A stretch of 26,834 nt of DNA. Origin: Linderina pennispora. Taxonomy: Eukaryota > Kickxellomycota > Kickxellomycetes > Kickxellales > Kickxellaceae. Below the pieces are notes generated by a model. The model was not told where the DNA came from. It made no database searches and was given only the letters and a program-made list of their open reading frames with translations. The DNA lies in assembly GCF_002104995.1 (NCBI RefSeq), contig NW_024468386.1, forward strand, positions 1 through 26,834. The letters run 5' to 3'. Positions 8,903-17,358 of this stretch are shown piece by piece. How positions within the stretch are numbered: the stretch's first letter is position 1; the number at the start of each line of letters is the position of its first letter. A program made the position numbers and the translations under genes.

Positions 8903-9329
8903 TAGATGAGATATTCATACAATCCATTGTGATGTCATAATTCTGTAGATATATTTTGTGATCAGCCATAGTAGCAAACTTCACTGTTAACAAAGAATTA
9001 GCTATTGCAATGTTTGGGGTAGATACTTTGTAAATAGCAACTGGTCCATATTGCTCACTAATCTTGCTTCTAATATACTTATAGCCAAAACCTTCTCCAA
9101 ATACTTTATGCAATCTAATACTAGCTGACTTCTGCTTTACCTTTATATCTAACTCACTGCATTTCTCAATAACAACCTCAACAATGAATGAGTCAACAAA
9201 TATTTCAGAAGAATGCTCAAATCCAAGTTGCTCTACACCTCTAGCAGTATACCTAGCATCAGCAACATTAGGCATATTTCTTCTTTCTGATAACACTCTT
9301 GATAGTAATGCTCTTAGTTCACTTTGGAA

Positions 9330-9787
9330 GGGGGTCATTCCTGGACTTATAAATTTTAGTAAATTACAATTTTGTTAGATAGTTATTTGAATAATCGTTT
9401 TCAGTACTTTTTTTTGCTACTAATTATTTTTTCATAGTTATTATTTGTTATTGTGTCCAGAATGTTTTTGTGTATAATTGATTTTAAAAATACAAGTATT
9501 TTTTTTGCCATTTCACCCAAACCGCCATCGGCATCTTGGAAAAGTTTCAGTGAACATAATTTCCTTGTGGTTGCTTAGCCACATCTATTGAGATATTGAC
9601 TTTTGTTGCCCAATGATAATTAACCCCAAATATGCAAAGTTTTTCTTTCTGGTTGAAATTATGTTCACTGAAACTTTTCCAAGATGCCGATGGCAGTTTG
9701 GGTGAAATTTTTATTTCACTGAAATTGCCAATAGTTTCAACATGTATAAATAGTTGTTGTGCAGATAACTAGCTCTGAATGACCTCC
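9330..9787 (+). repeat. 460-bp inverted-repeat element, copy C
   Basis: Same orientation as copy B and very similar throughout. Ends GGGGGTCATTC and GAATGACCTCC; internal inverted arms at 9510-9563 and 9655-9709. The left flank is the truncated Rep-like gene and the right flank is Gypsy pol, so again the two sides do not match and no duplication of the target is visible. Confidence 0.88.
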
Positions 9788-11048
9788 CCTAACTGGCCAT
9801 ATTTCTATCGCCAGTATTTCAAGAAGGAAGACATGGAGTCCATCTCTCCTGCCATCCTCCACCTGCTTGAGAAGCACGAGTCATCATTCTGGTATGATGA
9901 TGACCATGACATTGTTTTCCGCCAAATCGAGGAAGACAAGAAAGTCCTATATGTCCCATTGGCAATGCGTGCAGATATGGTCATATCTGCACACATGCGT
10001 CTTGGACACCTAGGTGCTACAATGGTCCTACCTTTCCTTAAGGAGAGGGGGTGGTGGCCATCTATGGCCACTGATGTTACATCTTAGCTTAAAAGATGCC
10101 CTACCTGTCAGATCGTGAAAGGCCCAGATTGCAACAGTGAGTCTGAACCACTCCACCTGCTACCACCAATGGAACCATTTAAAAGATGGGGGATCGACTT
10201 TATTGGTAGACTACTGAAAACAGCTGCCAATAATGCTTGGATCCTGGTAGCCATCAACTATGCTACATCTTGGCCGATCGCCAAAGCCTATGAACATTCC
10301 GATGCAGCAATAGTTGCAAATTTTATCTACAGCGAGATTGTGATTCCTTTTGGTTGCCCTGATGAGATCCTTTCAGACTGCGGCTCTGCATTCATGAGCC
10401 GTGTGATCGAAGACTACCTTCTTCCCTTGAAAGTCCAACACCTGCGCATAACGGCATTCCACCCAAGAACAAATGGTAAGTGCGAATGCCTGAACGGAAT
10501 CCTTAGGAAGATGTTGTCCCACGTGTGGGTTTTGCCATCACACATCTTCAACAAGTTCCTGCCGCAAGCACTGTTTGCTGCCCATGTCCAAACCCATAAC
10601 ACGACTGGATACTCGCCATTCTTCCTGACATACGGAGTCCAACTGAAGATCCCTGGTGACGTCGCGAATCCCAAACTCTGGTTAGACCAAGATAACTAGC
10701 AGCCGATGCTCACAATCAAATGCCATAAACAAGTCCTCGATGAACTTGCACAAGCCCGACTTGAAGCGAAGAAGCGCACTACAGCTGTAGCTAGGAAGGC
10801 CACAGAGCGTGTAGCTGCCTCTTTGACACCAAGAACCTTCGAAGTTGATGATTGGGTTATGATCTGCCATGAGAACCCACGCAAGTTCCAGCCCAAATGG
10901 TTAGGTCCATTCTGAATCATGCATACATTCCCGAACTCAACATATGAGTTATTAGACCACAATGACCTCCCACTCAAGAGCCGATACCATGGTAACCGAA
11001 TCCGACATGCTTACCTGATAAATCGAGTCCCACCTCGTCGTCCCTAGG
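9788..11048 (+). pseudogene. Gypsy integrase (pol C-terminus) with three nonsense codons
   Basis: Codes for the retrotransposon integrase. It opens with WPYFYRQYF, then a zinc-binding region HMRLGHLG with CPTCQ (about 9990-10110), the core with WGIDFIG (first Asp, about 10190), LSDCGSAF (second Asp, about 10375) and TNGKCECLNG (Glu, about 10480), and a C-terminal module with PKWLGPF (about 10895) and a RYHGNRIRHAYL segment. Three stops interrupt an otherwise clean frame: TAG at 10085-10087, TAG at 10697-10699 and TGA at 10913-10915, the last between GPF and IMHTF where the family usually has Arg. The triad is intact. Decay is light, so insertion was more recent than that of the chromovirus relic. 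Confidence 0.85.
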
Positions 11049-11094
11049 CAGCCCTACCTCGAATGCATGGGGCTGCTGCTGAAGAGGGGGATGA

Positions 11095-11463
11095 TGTTAT
11101 GCCCATCGTTGACGATCATGAACATGTTGCGGATACGCTCCTAGATCAAGATCAAGATCAAGACTTGCGAGACCCACAATTGGCCCACATCTCTTCTTCT
11201 GTTTCAGTCTCAAGCCCACAAGACCAGTTTCATTCCCATGCGACAATGGTCGACCTAGTTACAGGGATTCCTATTGTCTATGTGGCCCTAAGACCATAGC
11301 TCAAGTATGCATTGGTATATATAAGTGCACATCTTATACATGCACATAGATTTGAGCAACTCTGATCCCGTTTTTGACTCTGATTTCCTGAATAGAACCA
11401 TCTCTGACTCAAGCTCTTCCTTCCATTCGGCTCCTTCATTATCACCTGGGCCAGGTGATAACA
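11095..11463 (+). repeat. 3' long terminal repeat of the Gypsy element
   Basis: Starts TGTTAT directly after the polypurine tract region and ends ATAACA, a perfect 6-bp inverted terminal pair with TG...CA ends. Contains a TATA box (TATATATAAG, 11316-11325). A tandem GATCAA stretch lies at about 11143-11162. A 23-bp palindrome (11439-11461) sits against its 3' end. A second ATAACA at 11464-11469 leaves the end ambiguous by six bases. Confidence 0.72.
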
Positions 11464-11479
11464 ATAACAACAGAACGGT

Positions 11480-11553
11480 GCGTTCATGGTGTAGTCGGCT
11501 ATCACGTATGCTTCACACGCATAAGGTCTCCAGTTCGATCCTGGATGAACGCA
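11480..11553 (+). tRNA. tRNA-Val (anticodon CAC)
   Basis: A full cloverleaf can be folded by eye: acceptor stem GCGTTCA/TGAACGC with discriminator A, a D arm starting GTGTAGTCGG, anticodon stem TATGC/GCATA around loop TTCACAC (anticodon CAC), variable loop AGGTC, and a T arm TCCAG-TTCGATC-CTGGA. No intron. The internal A box (TGGTGTAGTCGG) and B box (AGTTCGATCC) are those RNA polymerase III uses. It decodes GUG valine codons. It sits just downstream of the Gypsy LTR. Confidence 0.95.
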
Positions 11554-11559
11554 TTTTTT
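11554..11559 (+). terminator. RNA polymerase III T-run terminator of tRNA-Val
   Basis: Six consecutive T directly follow the discriminator base. A second T-rich run follows at 11570-11576. Confidence 0.85.
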
Positions 11560-12870
11560 GTTTGTCATTTTTTTTTACTTTGGAAAGGGTTATTTATGCT
11601 ATTGCGTGGATAATTGTCCGCAATATCTGTCCTTAGTTAGTATTGCACGCTAATGTGAATCAAGGTGGGCACTATGATTGAATCCCTTAAAGCTTGTGGC
11701 TAGAAACATATGTGGTAGTCATAGTTATTAATAAAGAGGTGTGTAGTGACGTTTTTTTTTCTAGCAACAGCGTCCAAAGTAGCTATTTTAAAGCCACTTC
11801 AAAAAGGCCTTAGAGAAAATGGACATAGGAGTGAGAAATAAAATCCTAGCAGTCTAGAGATTAGTTGCTGTGATACCTATGGACAATTGTTAAAGAAAGT
11901 GCTAGCAACTGACCACATTTCCTAATCTAGAAATATAGTGTATATTAACTTTGTATTGTTGATAGGAGGCCAGGTTTTGCCTCTGCAGTTGTGAAGGTGT
12001 ACGAATACAATACAAAACATTCGGCTGCTTACCTTTAGCTTTCTAACTAGTCATAAATCACAGTATAGTAATTATTGTGTCTCGGGTACGATACACTTAG
12101 ATAAACAGCCTCCTGCAACTGTCTAGAACACGTTTACTCTCCAAGCACCTTTCCACGACGTATATTGAACGTATGAAATATGCTGTATGAAAGAAGGAAG
12201 GAGGAATCGCCAGGTGAAAGGGCAGGTGCCCGTCTAAGTAGTGGCGCCGGTCGCCCAGAATAGTATGGCCGGCCATTGTGGCCTAAAGGTCTTGATCCAT
12301 GGGTTCCTAAGATCATAAGGATTTGGAACCACAGTAATTGATTATTCATTTGGTTATGCAAGATTTATTTGAATATACCTATGCAAATAATATGGCCTGC
12401 AATCCGAACTTCCACTAGGGTATATTCACTGCTCAGTGCAACATGTGAGTGCAAAAGGCTATATCTTTTACAGAATACACTTTAATGCAAGACCTGCCTG
12501 CTTCTACCTTTATCTTCAAACATACTTCGAAGTAATTTCTAAATTAGTCATCACCATGCATATTCATAGTATAGCCTTATGAAGTTGATTTTTAAGGTAA
12601 TTAGCATTAGTAAATTTATGCGATGCATGCCATATGTCATAGGATGCAAAGTGACATCACCTTGTTTGAGCCAAATACTATGCAGTGGGTAATTGTGGGC
12701 AGCATATGGTAGTCTAACTTTAGATCCGCCAAGAGGAATCCCGATCTTAATAATCTGATTCGCAAAAGAAAACGGCCTATCTATATTTAGTGCTTTTTAC
12801 CTATGTTTTTCTAGTTGCTGCCAAGATCTCATGGCAAATCTTGGCGAAATTAACTTTCGTGATTGCCACT
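11560..12870. other. Gene-free stretch, about 1.3 kb
   Basis: AT-rich and without a convincing gene on either strand. The longest frame, 75 codons on the minus strand at 12134-12361, has no recognisable domain. A small GC-rich patch (about 12225-12300) contains GGCCGGCC and a GGTTCC/GGAACC inverted pair. No tRNA, terminal repeat or LTR recognised. It may be intergenic DNA or old transposon remains. Confidence 0.5.
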
Positions 12871-12874
12871 GTCC

Positions 12875-12882
12875 TATATAAG
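12875..12882 (+). promoter_or_regulatory. TATA box upstream of the first tandem paralogue
   Basis: TATATAAG lies 59 bp before the ATG at 12942, followed by an A/C-rich leader typical of highly expressed fungal genes. An 8-bp inverted pair, GCCAAGAT (12820-12827) and ATCTTGGC (12838-12845), lies 29 bp upstream of the TATA box and could be a regulator site. Confidence 0.65.
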
Positions 12883-12941
12883 CGCCCTGCACTGACACAC
12901 AAAACAAGACTATCTACCAACCAATTTTTACCCGACTCACC

Positions 12942-13553
12942 ATGACTGCAACAACCTATACAATTTTCGCACAAGGCCACTCAAAGGGTTGGGATATCTT
13001 CGAAGGGTGCTTGGATCATTACCAGCAGGCATCCAAGTTTGGACAGCCTACATATACAGTTAGTACCAGTCCTCTCGCATTGGTTCTGAACAAACTCGAT
13101 CTGAGCGAGGCAGACGCTGAGACAATTGCCCCTGGGCTTACCAATCAGGCTCCTGTGCCCGAAGTCGTTGCTATAACTGAGAAGTTAGCTGCTCGAAAGG
13201 CAAAAATTACTGGGCTTACTGTCGACTACAGAGCCATTATGCGGAAGAGCTGTCAAGCTTGGAAGTTTGTCGACGTGAACAACATCAAATACAAATGGTA
13301 CCTCGTCGATACAAAGAGGCATTGGGGGCTGGAGAGCAGCAAGGGCGTCACTGTTGCTACATTTGACAGCAACCTGTTTGAGGGACAAGAGCCGGGGTAT
13401 ATAACGCTTCACAACAGCTTTGATGAAGATATGCGTAGCCTGGTATTTTTGTCGTGGGCGCTGGCAGCGAAGACACTATTCCGGCGACGCCTCACCACAA
13501 GCGCATGCTCGGCGCCGAGCATCACTGTCTACTCGGACATCAAGGAGCAATGA
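12942..13553 (+). CDS. Hypothetical protein, DUF6593-like, tandem paralogue 1
   Basis: 203 residues, no signal peptide or membrane segment. The C-terminal half carries W-K-F-V, KYKWYLVDTKRHWGLE, VATFDSNLF, EPGYITLH and a hydrophobic SLVFLSWALAAKT. Alternating W/Y positions, a VATFD strand and a final hydrophobic helix resemble small fungal proteins of the DUF6593 or tubby-like kind, which is a guess from pattern only. It is clearly paralogous to the next gene: both start with an aromatic-rich F-x-x-D/F-x-G segment and share the WKF, KYKW, RHW, VATFDS, EPGY and SW-L-AKT blocks. It alone has a 24-residue tail after AKTLF. Start chosen at the first ATG after the TATA box and leader. Function unknown. 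Confidence 0.75.
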   Translation: MTATTYTIFAQGHSKGWDIFEGCLDHYQQASKFGQPTYTVSTSPLALVLNKLDLSEADAETIAPGLTNQAPVPEVVAITEKLAARKAKITGLTVDYRAIMRKSCQAWKFVDVNNIKYKWYLVDTKRHWGLESSKGVTVATFDSNLFEGQEPGYITLHNSFDEDMRSLVFLSWALAAKTLFRRRLTTSACSAPSITVYSDIKEQ

Positions 13554-13780
13554 CACTGAGCACAGATAGTTTCTGATTTATTCTACCTGGTCAGCTGATT
13601 CAGGCCAGTACTTGTATCCTTAGAAAAGTTCCAATAGCAATGCATTATCCGTACATGCACTCGCGGATTGAGTTCCTATTTGTTAATGAAGAGATGTACA
13701 TGATGGGCCACGATGCCAAATGAGGATTACGCGGTTCTTCTTTACCCACCTGTCCATTGGCTATTTATTATCTCTAAACG

Positions 13781-14353
13781 ATGCCTCCAACTACATTCAC
13801 TCTGTTTACTGAAGACACGTTGCAAGATTGGGTGGTGTTTGACGGACACCACGACAGCTATGCACATGCCCGGCGTTCAGACCATCTTGCATACTTGCTA
13901 CGGACCCGTTTGTCAATGCTGGCGCTAAACTCTGTTCATGATGCTGCTGACAATGACGATGACGATGCGACTATAGCGCCTGTGGGGGATACGCTTTTTT
14001 CAGGCATGCGTGGCCAGGGAGGACATATCAGCGTCATTGCGACCATTGATTACTCGTTGTCACGGAAAACGCTTATTACCGGTCTTGGGAAGGTGTTCCA
14101 AGCGCAGCAGAGGAGCAAGCGGAATGGGTGGAAGTTTATCGGTGCGGACGGCGAAAAGTACAAGTGGAATGTGGTGGTGCCAAGAAGGCACTGGGAGCTC
14201 CACAACGGCCGGGGCGACATCGTGGCGACGTTTGACAGCAGCATGTTTTGGAAGAGGGAGCCCGGGTACTTGGCCATCCATGCCAATGTCGACGAGACGC
14301 TTCAGTCGCTCGTCCTTGTGTCGTGGGGACTGACAGCCAAGACGATCGGCTGA
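13781..14353 (+). CDS. Hypothetical protein, DUF6593-like, tandem paralogue 2
   Basis: 190 residues, 227 bp after its paralogue on the same strand. It shares the FTLFTEDTLQDW start, then WKFIGADGEKYKWNVV, RHWELHNGRGDIVATFDS, EPGYLAIH and a SLVLVSWGLTAKT end. Between the halves lies a unique acidic run (DNDDDDA, residues about 58-64). The GADGEKYKW and WELHNGRGDIVATFD spacing is the clearest sign of a compact beta-rich domain. A CCATTGG (inverted CCAAT, 13753-13759) lies upstream and a TATTTATT starts 19 bp before the ATG, close for a TATA box. Different GC content from its neighbour suggests an old duplication. Confidence 0.75.
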   Translation: MPPTTFTLFTEDTLQDWVVFDGHHDSYAHARRSDHLAYLLRTRLSMLALNSVHDAADNDDDDATIAPVGDTLFSGMRGQGGHISVIATIDYSLSRKTLITGLGKVFQAQQRSKRNGWKFIGADGEKYKWNVVVPRRHWELHNGRGDIVATFDSSMFWKREPGYLAIHANVDETLQSLVLVSWGLTAKTIG

Positions 14354-14539
14354 GCAGGTGAAGCGCTGGCCAAGCACAGCAGTAATCGCATATCAGATTA
14401 CACGATCACCGATTGCACGGGTTTGTGCCTATAGTTTTTGCTGACTGTCAGGCAGCTGTGCTCGCCTGCCTGGGGCCTGTTTCTCTTTAGCGTATTATCC
14501 TTCCCCTTATTAGTACAACACAGATAAATCCATACGGCA

Positions 14540-15073
14540 ATGGTCAAGCTTGTTGAGGTCGAGGAGAACGAGTACGAGTCAGATTCGCAGTACACCACTG
14601 ATGCTGAGAGCGACAACGAGTCTCTCATTGAGAAGGATCTCTCTGACTCCGAGTCCGAGTACGATTCGGACTTTGACGGCGAGGACGACGATGTACTTGA
14701 TGAGTCGTTCCTGGAGCGGCTTGCAGCACTCAAGGAGATTGTGCCGGCGCAGCAGCGGCAGGCGATCTCGAGCACAGTCAGCAGCATCTACAGCTGGGGC
14801 AACTTTGGCCTGCGGTTGGCAGGCAAGCTGGGGTGGGTTTTCACAAGCAGTGCGCTGCTGATCGTGTTCCCGCTGGCGCTCGAGTCGGATCGCGAGAAGA
14901 TGATGCAGCAGTGGGAGGCTGAGCAGGGCAACATGGCCCAGGGCGGTCAGCAGCACCCGGGTATGGCTGGCGGTATGCCGGGCATGCCAGGCACCGCTCC
15001 TGGTATGGCTCCTGGTATGGCTCCTGGCATGGCTCCTGGCATGGCCCCGGGCATTGCCCCAGGCCAGGCTTAA
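14540..15073 (+). CDS. tom22: Mitochondrial import receptor subunit Tom22
   Basis: Tom22 is the central receptor of the outer-membrane TOM complex; it binds presequences with an acidic cytosolic domain and holds Tom40 units together. The 177-residue protein shows the expected layout: an acidic Ser/Asp/Glu-rich N-terminus (residues 6-55), the conserved DESFLERLAALKEIVP helix (54-69), a SSIYSWGNFGLRLAGK segment, one membrane span (about 98-113, WVFTSSALLIVFPLAL) and an intermembrane-space tail. The tail is unusual: after a short charged helix it becomes Gln- and Gly-rich and ends in about five APGM repeats coded by a 12-base tandem unit. It is convergent with ZW10, 71 bp away. Start is the first ATG in frame. 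Confidence 0.88.
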   Translation: MVKLVEVEENEYESDSQYTTDAESDNESLIEKDLSDSESEYDSDFDGEDDDVLDESFLERLAALKEIVPAQQRQAISSTVSSIYSWGNFGLRLAGKLGWVFTSSALLIVFPLALESDREKMMQQWEAEQGNMAQGGQQHPGMAGGMPGMPGTAPGMAPGMAPGMAPGMAPGIAPGQA

Positions 15074-15144
15074 TCTGCAGCAGCTTCAGAGTGTATTTTC
15101 TTTCTCGAATAGATATGCCAAACAACACGTACTGAAAGACTGGG

Positions 15145-17358
15145 TCAGCTTGGGTGCTTGTCAGAAATAGCGTTGAGCTGCAAGGCATGTTGCTGTAAGC
15201 GATCCCAGGACGGCATATGCTTTGCAATAGGCGCCTTGCGCATTGCGGGTCGGGACCGCGTGCCAGAAACGGCGCAATAGCCGAGACGGTCCTCGAGCTC
15301 CAGCACAGGGCTGATTAACCGGAGCAACGTGCGCGCGCCCAGATCACTGATCGAGTGCATCTCGTCGATACGCTGGCAGACACAGTCAACAATTACGTCT
15401 GCCAGTAAGCCAAGCACTTTGAAATGCGTCACTCGTGACAGATTAGTGCGGCCAATGTGAGCAACTTGGTTTACTAGCCCGCAGGTGACGGTGAGCTTCG
15501 CTTCCAGCGTGTCGTACATGCCAGCGTCGCCCAGTATAGCCTCGTCAAGCTTGTCGCGCTCCCTCCATGGCCCAAGTGCCTGCATCAGCTGCTCTTTGTA
15601 CCGGCCCAGCAGCGACTGCAAGCACGACTTGGATAAGACGCGGTATGCGCCTATGGTATCAATAAATGTGGCTGCGGATTCAACCACCGCAGGCCACTGC
15701 TCGCGGTACCGAAATCCAAGCGTCGACAGGTGGTGGCAGATATATTCGCAGTCATTGTGCATGACAAAGGCACGCTTGGGGCTGACTAGCAGTTCGGTCG
15801 CCCACTGTCGTGGAATCAGGCACCGATACAGGGCAAACGCATCCCGCACCGCATGCAAGTAGAGCACCGCTGTCTTGGCATCGTCCTCGAGGCTCAGCCC
15901 GATCGTCTCTCGAGCAAACTCGATCAGCATCTGCGCCTGAACACTGATCGAGCAGCGGGGAAACGACAATGAGCCCGAGCCATCATCAGCATCATCGGCA
16001 CTGACTGCAAACCCCTTGCCTTTGCCTTTGCTTTTGCCATCCTTTTCGCTCGACTGCTTGCCGCCAGACGTCATTTGACTTAGAACATCTGCCTCTGGAC
16101 CTGCACCGCCCACAACCACTGTGTTGGTGTCATCAGTAGCCAATATACTAGCAACAGTAGTCAGCAAGTCACGCCGGCGCTTGTTGACATAGTTTTGCAG
16201 CGATGATCTGACCGACTCTTTGATCACTAGCGCATCAGGGGTAATAAGACCGTATTCGAGCCATGTTTCTTCAAGCCTCAGCAGTGGAACCATCGCGCGT
16301 GTATCTGTGATGCTGTCCAGGTCAGTAGGGACTAGCGGAATAAGCAGGTGTTCCTCCAGCAAAGGGCACAGCGATGTCCAGAGTTTGGCGCCAAGGTATG
16401 CATAGATCTCGGTATGGTCCTCCATTGGGTTGATGTCGTGGAATATCTCTTCGCGGACGAATCTCAGCACTGTCTCCCACTTGTCTCTGACCAGCTCACA
16501 CCGGACCATCAAATCAGTGCCCTGATGTACACTGCTCTCACGCCTGTCGGATGTGAATGCACCGATATTCATAGTGGCAAACATGCTGACTCTGCTCACC
16601 GCTAACGCCTCAGCCGGAGAGCGCAGTAGGGGTACAAACCAGTGCTCCACCAGCGCGCTAGCTAGCACAGTAACCTTTTCCTTGTCCAGGCCCAGCTGAG
16701 TCAGCGCAAAGAGCAGGTCACTGATGGTTATAGGCGTCTCGTACGGAACACCGTCGTAATTGGCCGTGACGCTGTATGAAACTACAAGCTCGTACACTGA
16801 CCCAATGCTACGCACAGCATACATCTCCGACATCAGATAATCCAGCTCGGCTCGCAAGGCGCTTCGCTTCTTGATATACTGTGTCTGCAGTGTGGCAACC
16901 GCGCTGCGTTCAATGAACCGCGGACACTCGCCTTCCAGTCCTTTTAGCAGCTCGCCAACCTCGGCTATCGTACTCGCTGCGACTGCCACTTCACCGTGCA
17001 TGATCTGCTCGTCCACCTCCTTTAGGTCAGCATGGGTCTTTGCCAGGTGCATTACCACGTCCAAGCACTGCTCGATGGTAGCAAGCCGCCTCTGGTGGTC
17101 AGCATTATCGCCTGCAGCTGCCCGTGCAGTCTCGCACTTGTCGTTCAGGGTTGCAACCTCGTCCAGAGGGTCTTTCCCGTAAAGCCTGATTGTAAGAAAG
17201 TCGCGATGATGGCTGTTGATTGCCTCGTATGTTGTTGCCTTAGCCAATTCGAGCCATGTTTCGAGTAACGACAGCTGCTCCTCAGCTGAATACTTTTCAA
17301 AGTCTGCCTCCTCTGCAGCAGTGGCCTCGCGTCTGGAGCGCCTTGGTCTTTTGCTCAT
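15145..17358 (-). CDS. ZW10: ZW10 homologue (RZZ kinetochore / Dsl1-NRZ tethering complex)
   Basis: ZW10 proteins act in the RZZ complex at kinetochores and in the Dsl1/NRZ tether for Golgi-to-ER vesicles. A single 737-residue frame with no intron needed. Seen: a largely helical N-terminal half, a DYLMSEMYAVRSIGSVYELVV stretch near residue 188, HDINPMEDHTEIYAYLG near 315, and the best signature, FVMHNDCEYICHHLSTLGFRY (about 539), which matches the MHN-C-YI-HHL-TLG pattern of the family. A Lys/Gly/Asp-rich low-complexity insert (about 438-470, KSKGKGKG) interrupts the middle. The basic start MSKRPRRSRRE may be disordered. Length is close to human ZW10. Divergent from endonuclease V with 247 bp between starts. 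Confidence 0.78.
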   Translation of the reverse strand: MSKRPRRSRREATAAEEADFEKYSAEEQLSLLETWLELAKATTYEAINSHHRDFLTIRLYGKDPLDEVATLNDKCETARAAAGDNADHQRRLATIEQCLDVVMHLAKTHADLKEVDEQIMHGEVAVAASTIAEVGELLKGLEGECPRFIERSAVATLQTQYIKKRSALRAELDYLMSEMYAVRSIGSVYELVVSYSVTANYDGVPYETPITISDLLFALTQLGLDKEKVTVLASALVEHWFVPLLRSPAEALAVSRVSMFATMNIGAFTSDRRESSVHQGTDLMVRCELVRDKWETVLRFVREEIFHDINPMEDHTEIYAYLGAKLWTSLCPLLEEHLLIPLVPTDLDSITDTRAMVPLLRLEETWLEYGLITPDALVIKESVRSSLQNYVNKRRRDLLTTVASILATDDTNTVVVGGAGPEADVLSQMTSGGKQSSEKDGKSKGKGKGFAVSADDADDGSGSLSFPRCSISVQAQMLIEFARETIGLSLEDDAKTAVLYLHAVRDAFALYRCLIPRQWATELLVSPKRAFVMHNDCEYICHHLSTLGFRYREQWPAVVESAATFIDTIGAYRVLSKSCLQSLLGRYKEQLMQALGPWRERDKLDEAILGDAGMYDTLEAKLTVTCGLVNQVAHIGRTNLSRVTHFKVLGLLADVIVDCVCQRIDEMHSISDLGARTLLRLISPVLELEDRLGYCAVSGTRSRPAMRKAPIAKHMPSWDRLQQHALQLNAISDKHPS

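Larger units (their letters stand above)
4530..9330 (-). mobile_element. AT-rich DNA transposon with DDE transposase and Rep-like protein, carrying a nested Tc1-like element
   Basis: A block lying between inverted-repeat copies B and C. Without the 1,584 bp due to the Tc1-like insertion it is about 3.2 kb and is filled by a DDE transposase gene, a small divergent ORF and a large Rep-like gene, leaving little other sequence. Its coding is AT-rich compared with the flanking chromosome and almost free of stops, so it is younger or less mutated than the Gypsy relics. Its own termini are not certain: both edges coincide with repeat copies, and the Rep-like gene is cut at 9330. Confidence 0.6.
6120..9330 (-). 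pseudogene. Large Rep-like transposon protein, split by a Tc1-like insertion and 5'-truncated
   Basis: The two pieces, 8905-9330 and 6120-7320, are in frame with each other once the Tc1-like element and one TA are left out, giving about 540 residues. The N-terminus is missing because inverted-repeat copy C cuts the frame at 9330. No stop lies in either piece. Motifs: a DITMDCMNIS segment near the break, then SNRISWFTKKGDIK, KNKIYNKFIQLLES and GLTRIELTVH. The Y-N-K followed by R-x-E order resembles rolling-circle replication initiators of the Rep_trans type, but no HUH motif or nicking tyrosine is clearly recognised, so the function is an inference. The C-terminal half (about 250 residues) matches nothing I know. 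It is probably the second protein of the transposon that carries the DDE transposase downstream on the same strand. Confidence 0.6.
9788..11463 (+). mobile_element. Ty3/Gypsy element, 3' half with 3' LTR
   Basis: Plus-strand retrotransposon cut on the left by inverted-repeat copy C. It retains integrase, a polypurine tract (GAAGAGGGGGATGA, 11081-11094) and one LTR (11095-11463). No 5' LTR is in the window. The integrase differs from that of the minus-strand chromovirus, shows no chromodomain, and is richer in GC, so it is a separate lineage. Confidence 0.85.

Noticed and set aside
11143-11162. Short GATCAA tandem repeat as a CRISPR-like or regulatory array
   Set aside because: Only about three 6-base units without spacers, inside the LTR; a simple microsatellite.
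12225-12335. Possible second tRNA in the GC-rich patch
   Set aside because: A GGTTCC/GGAACC pair suggested a T arm, but no acceptor, D or anticodon stems could be folded around it.
12134-12361. 75-codon minus-strand frame in the gene-free stretch
   Set aside because: No domain and no promoter signals; another frame of the same GC-rich patch reads equally plausibly, so coding cannot be supported.
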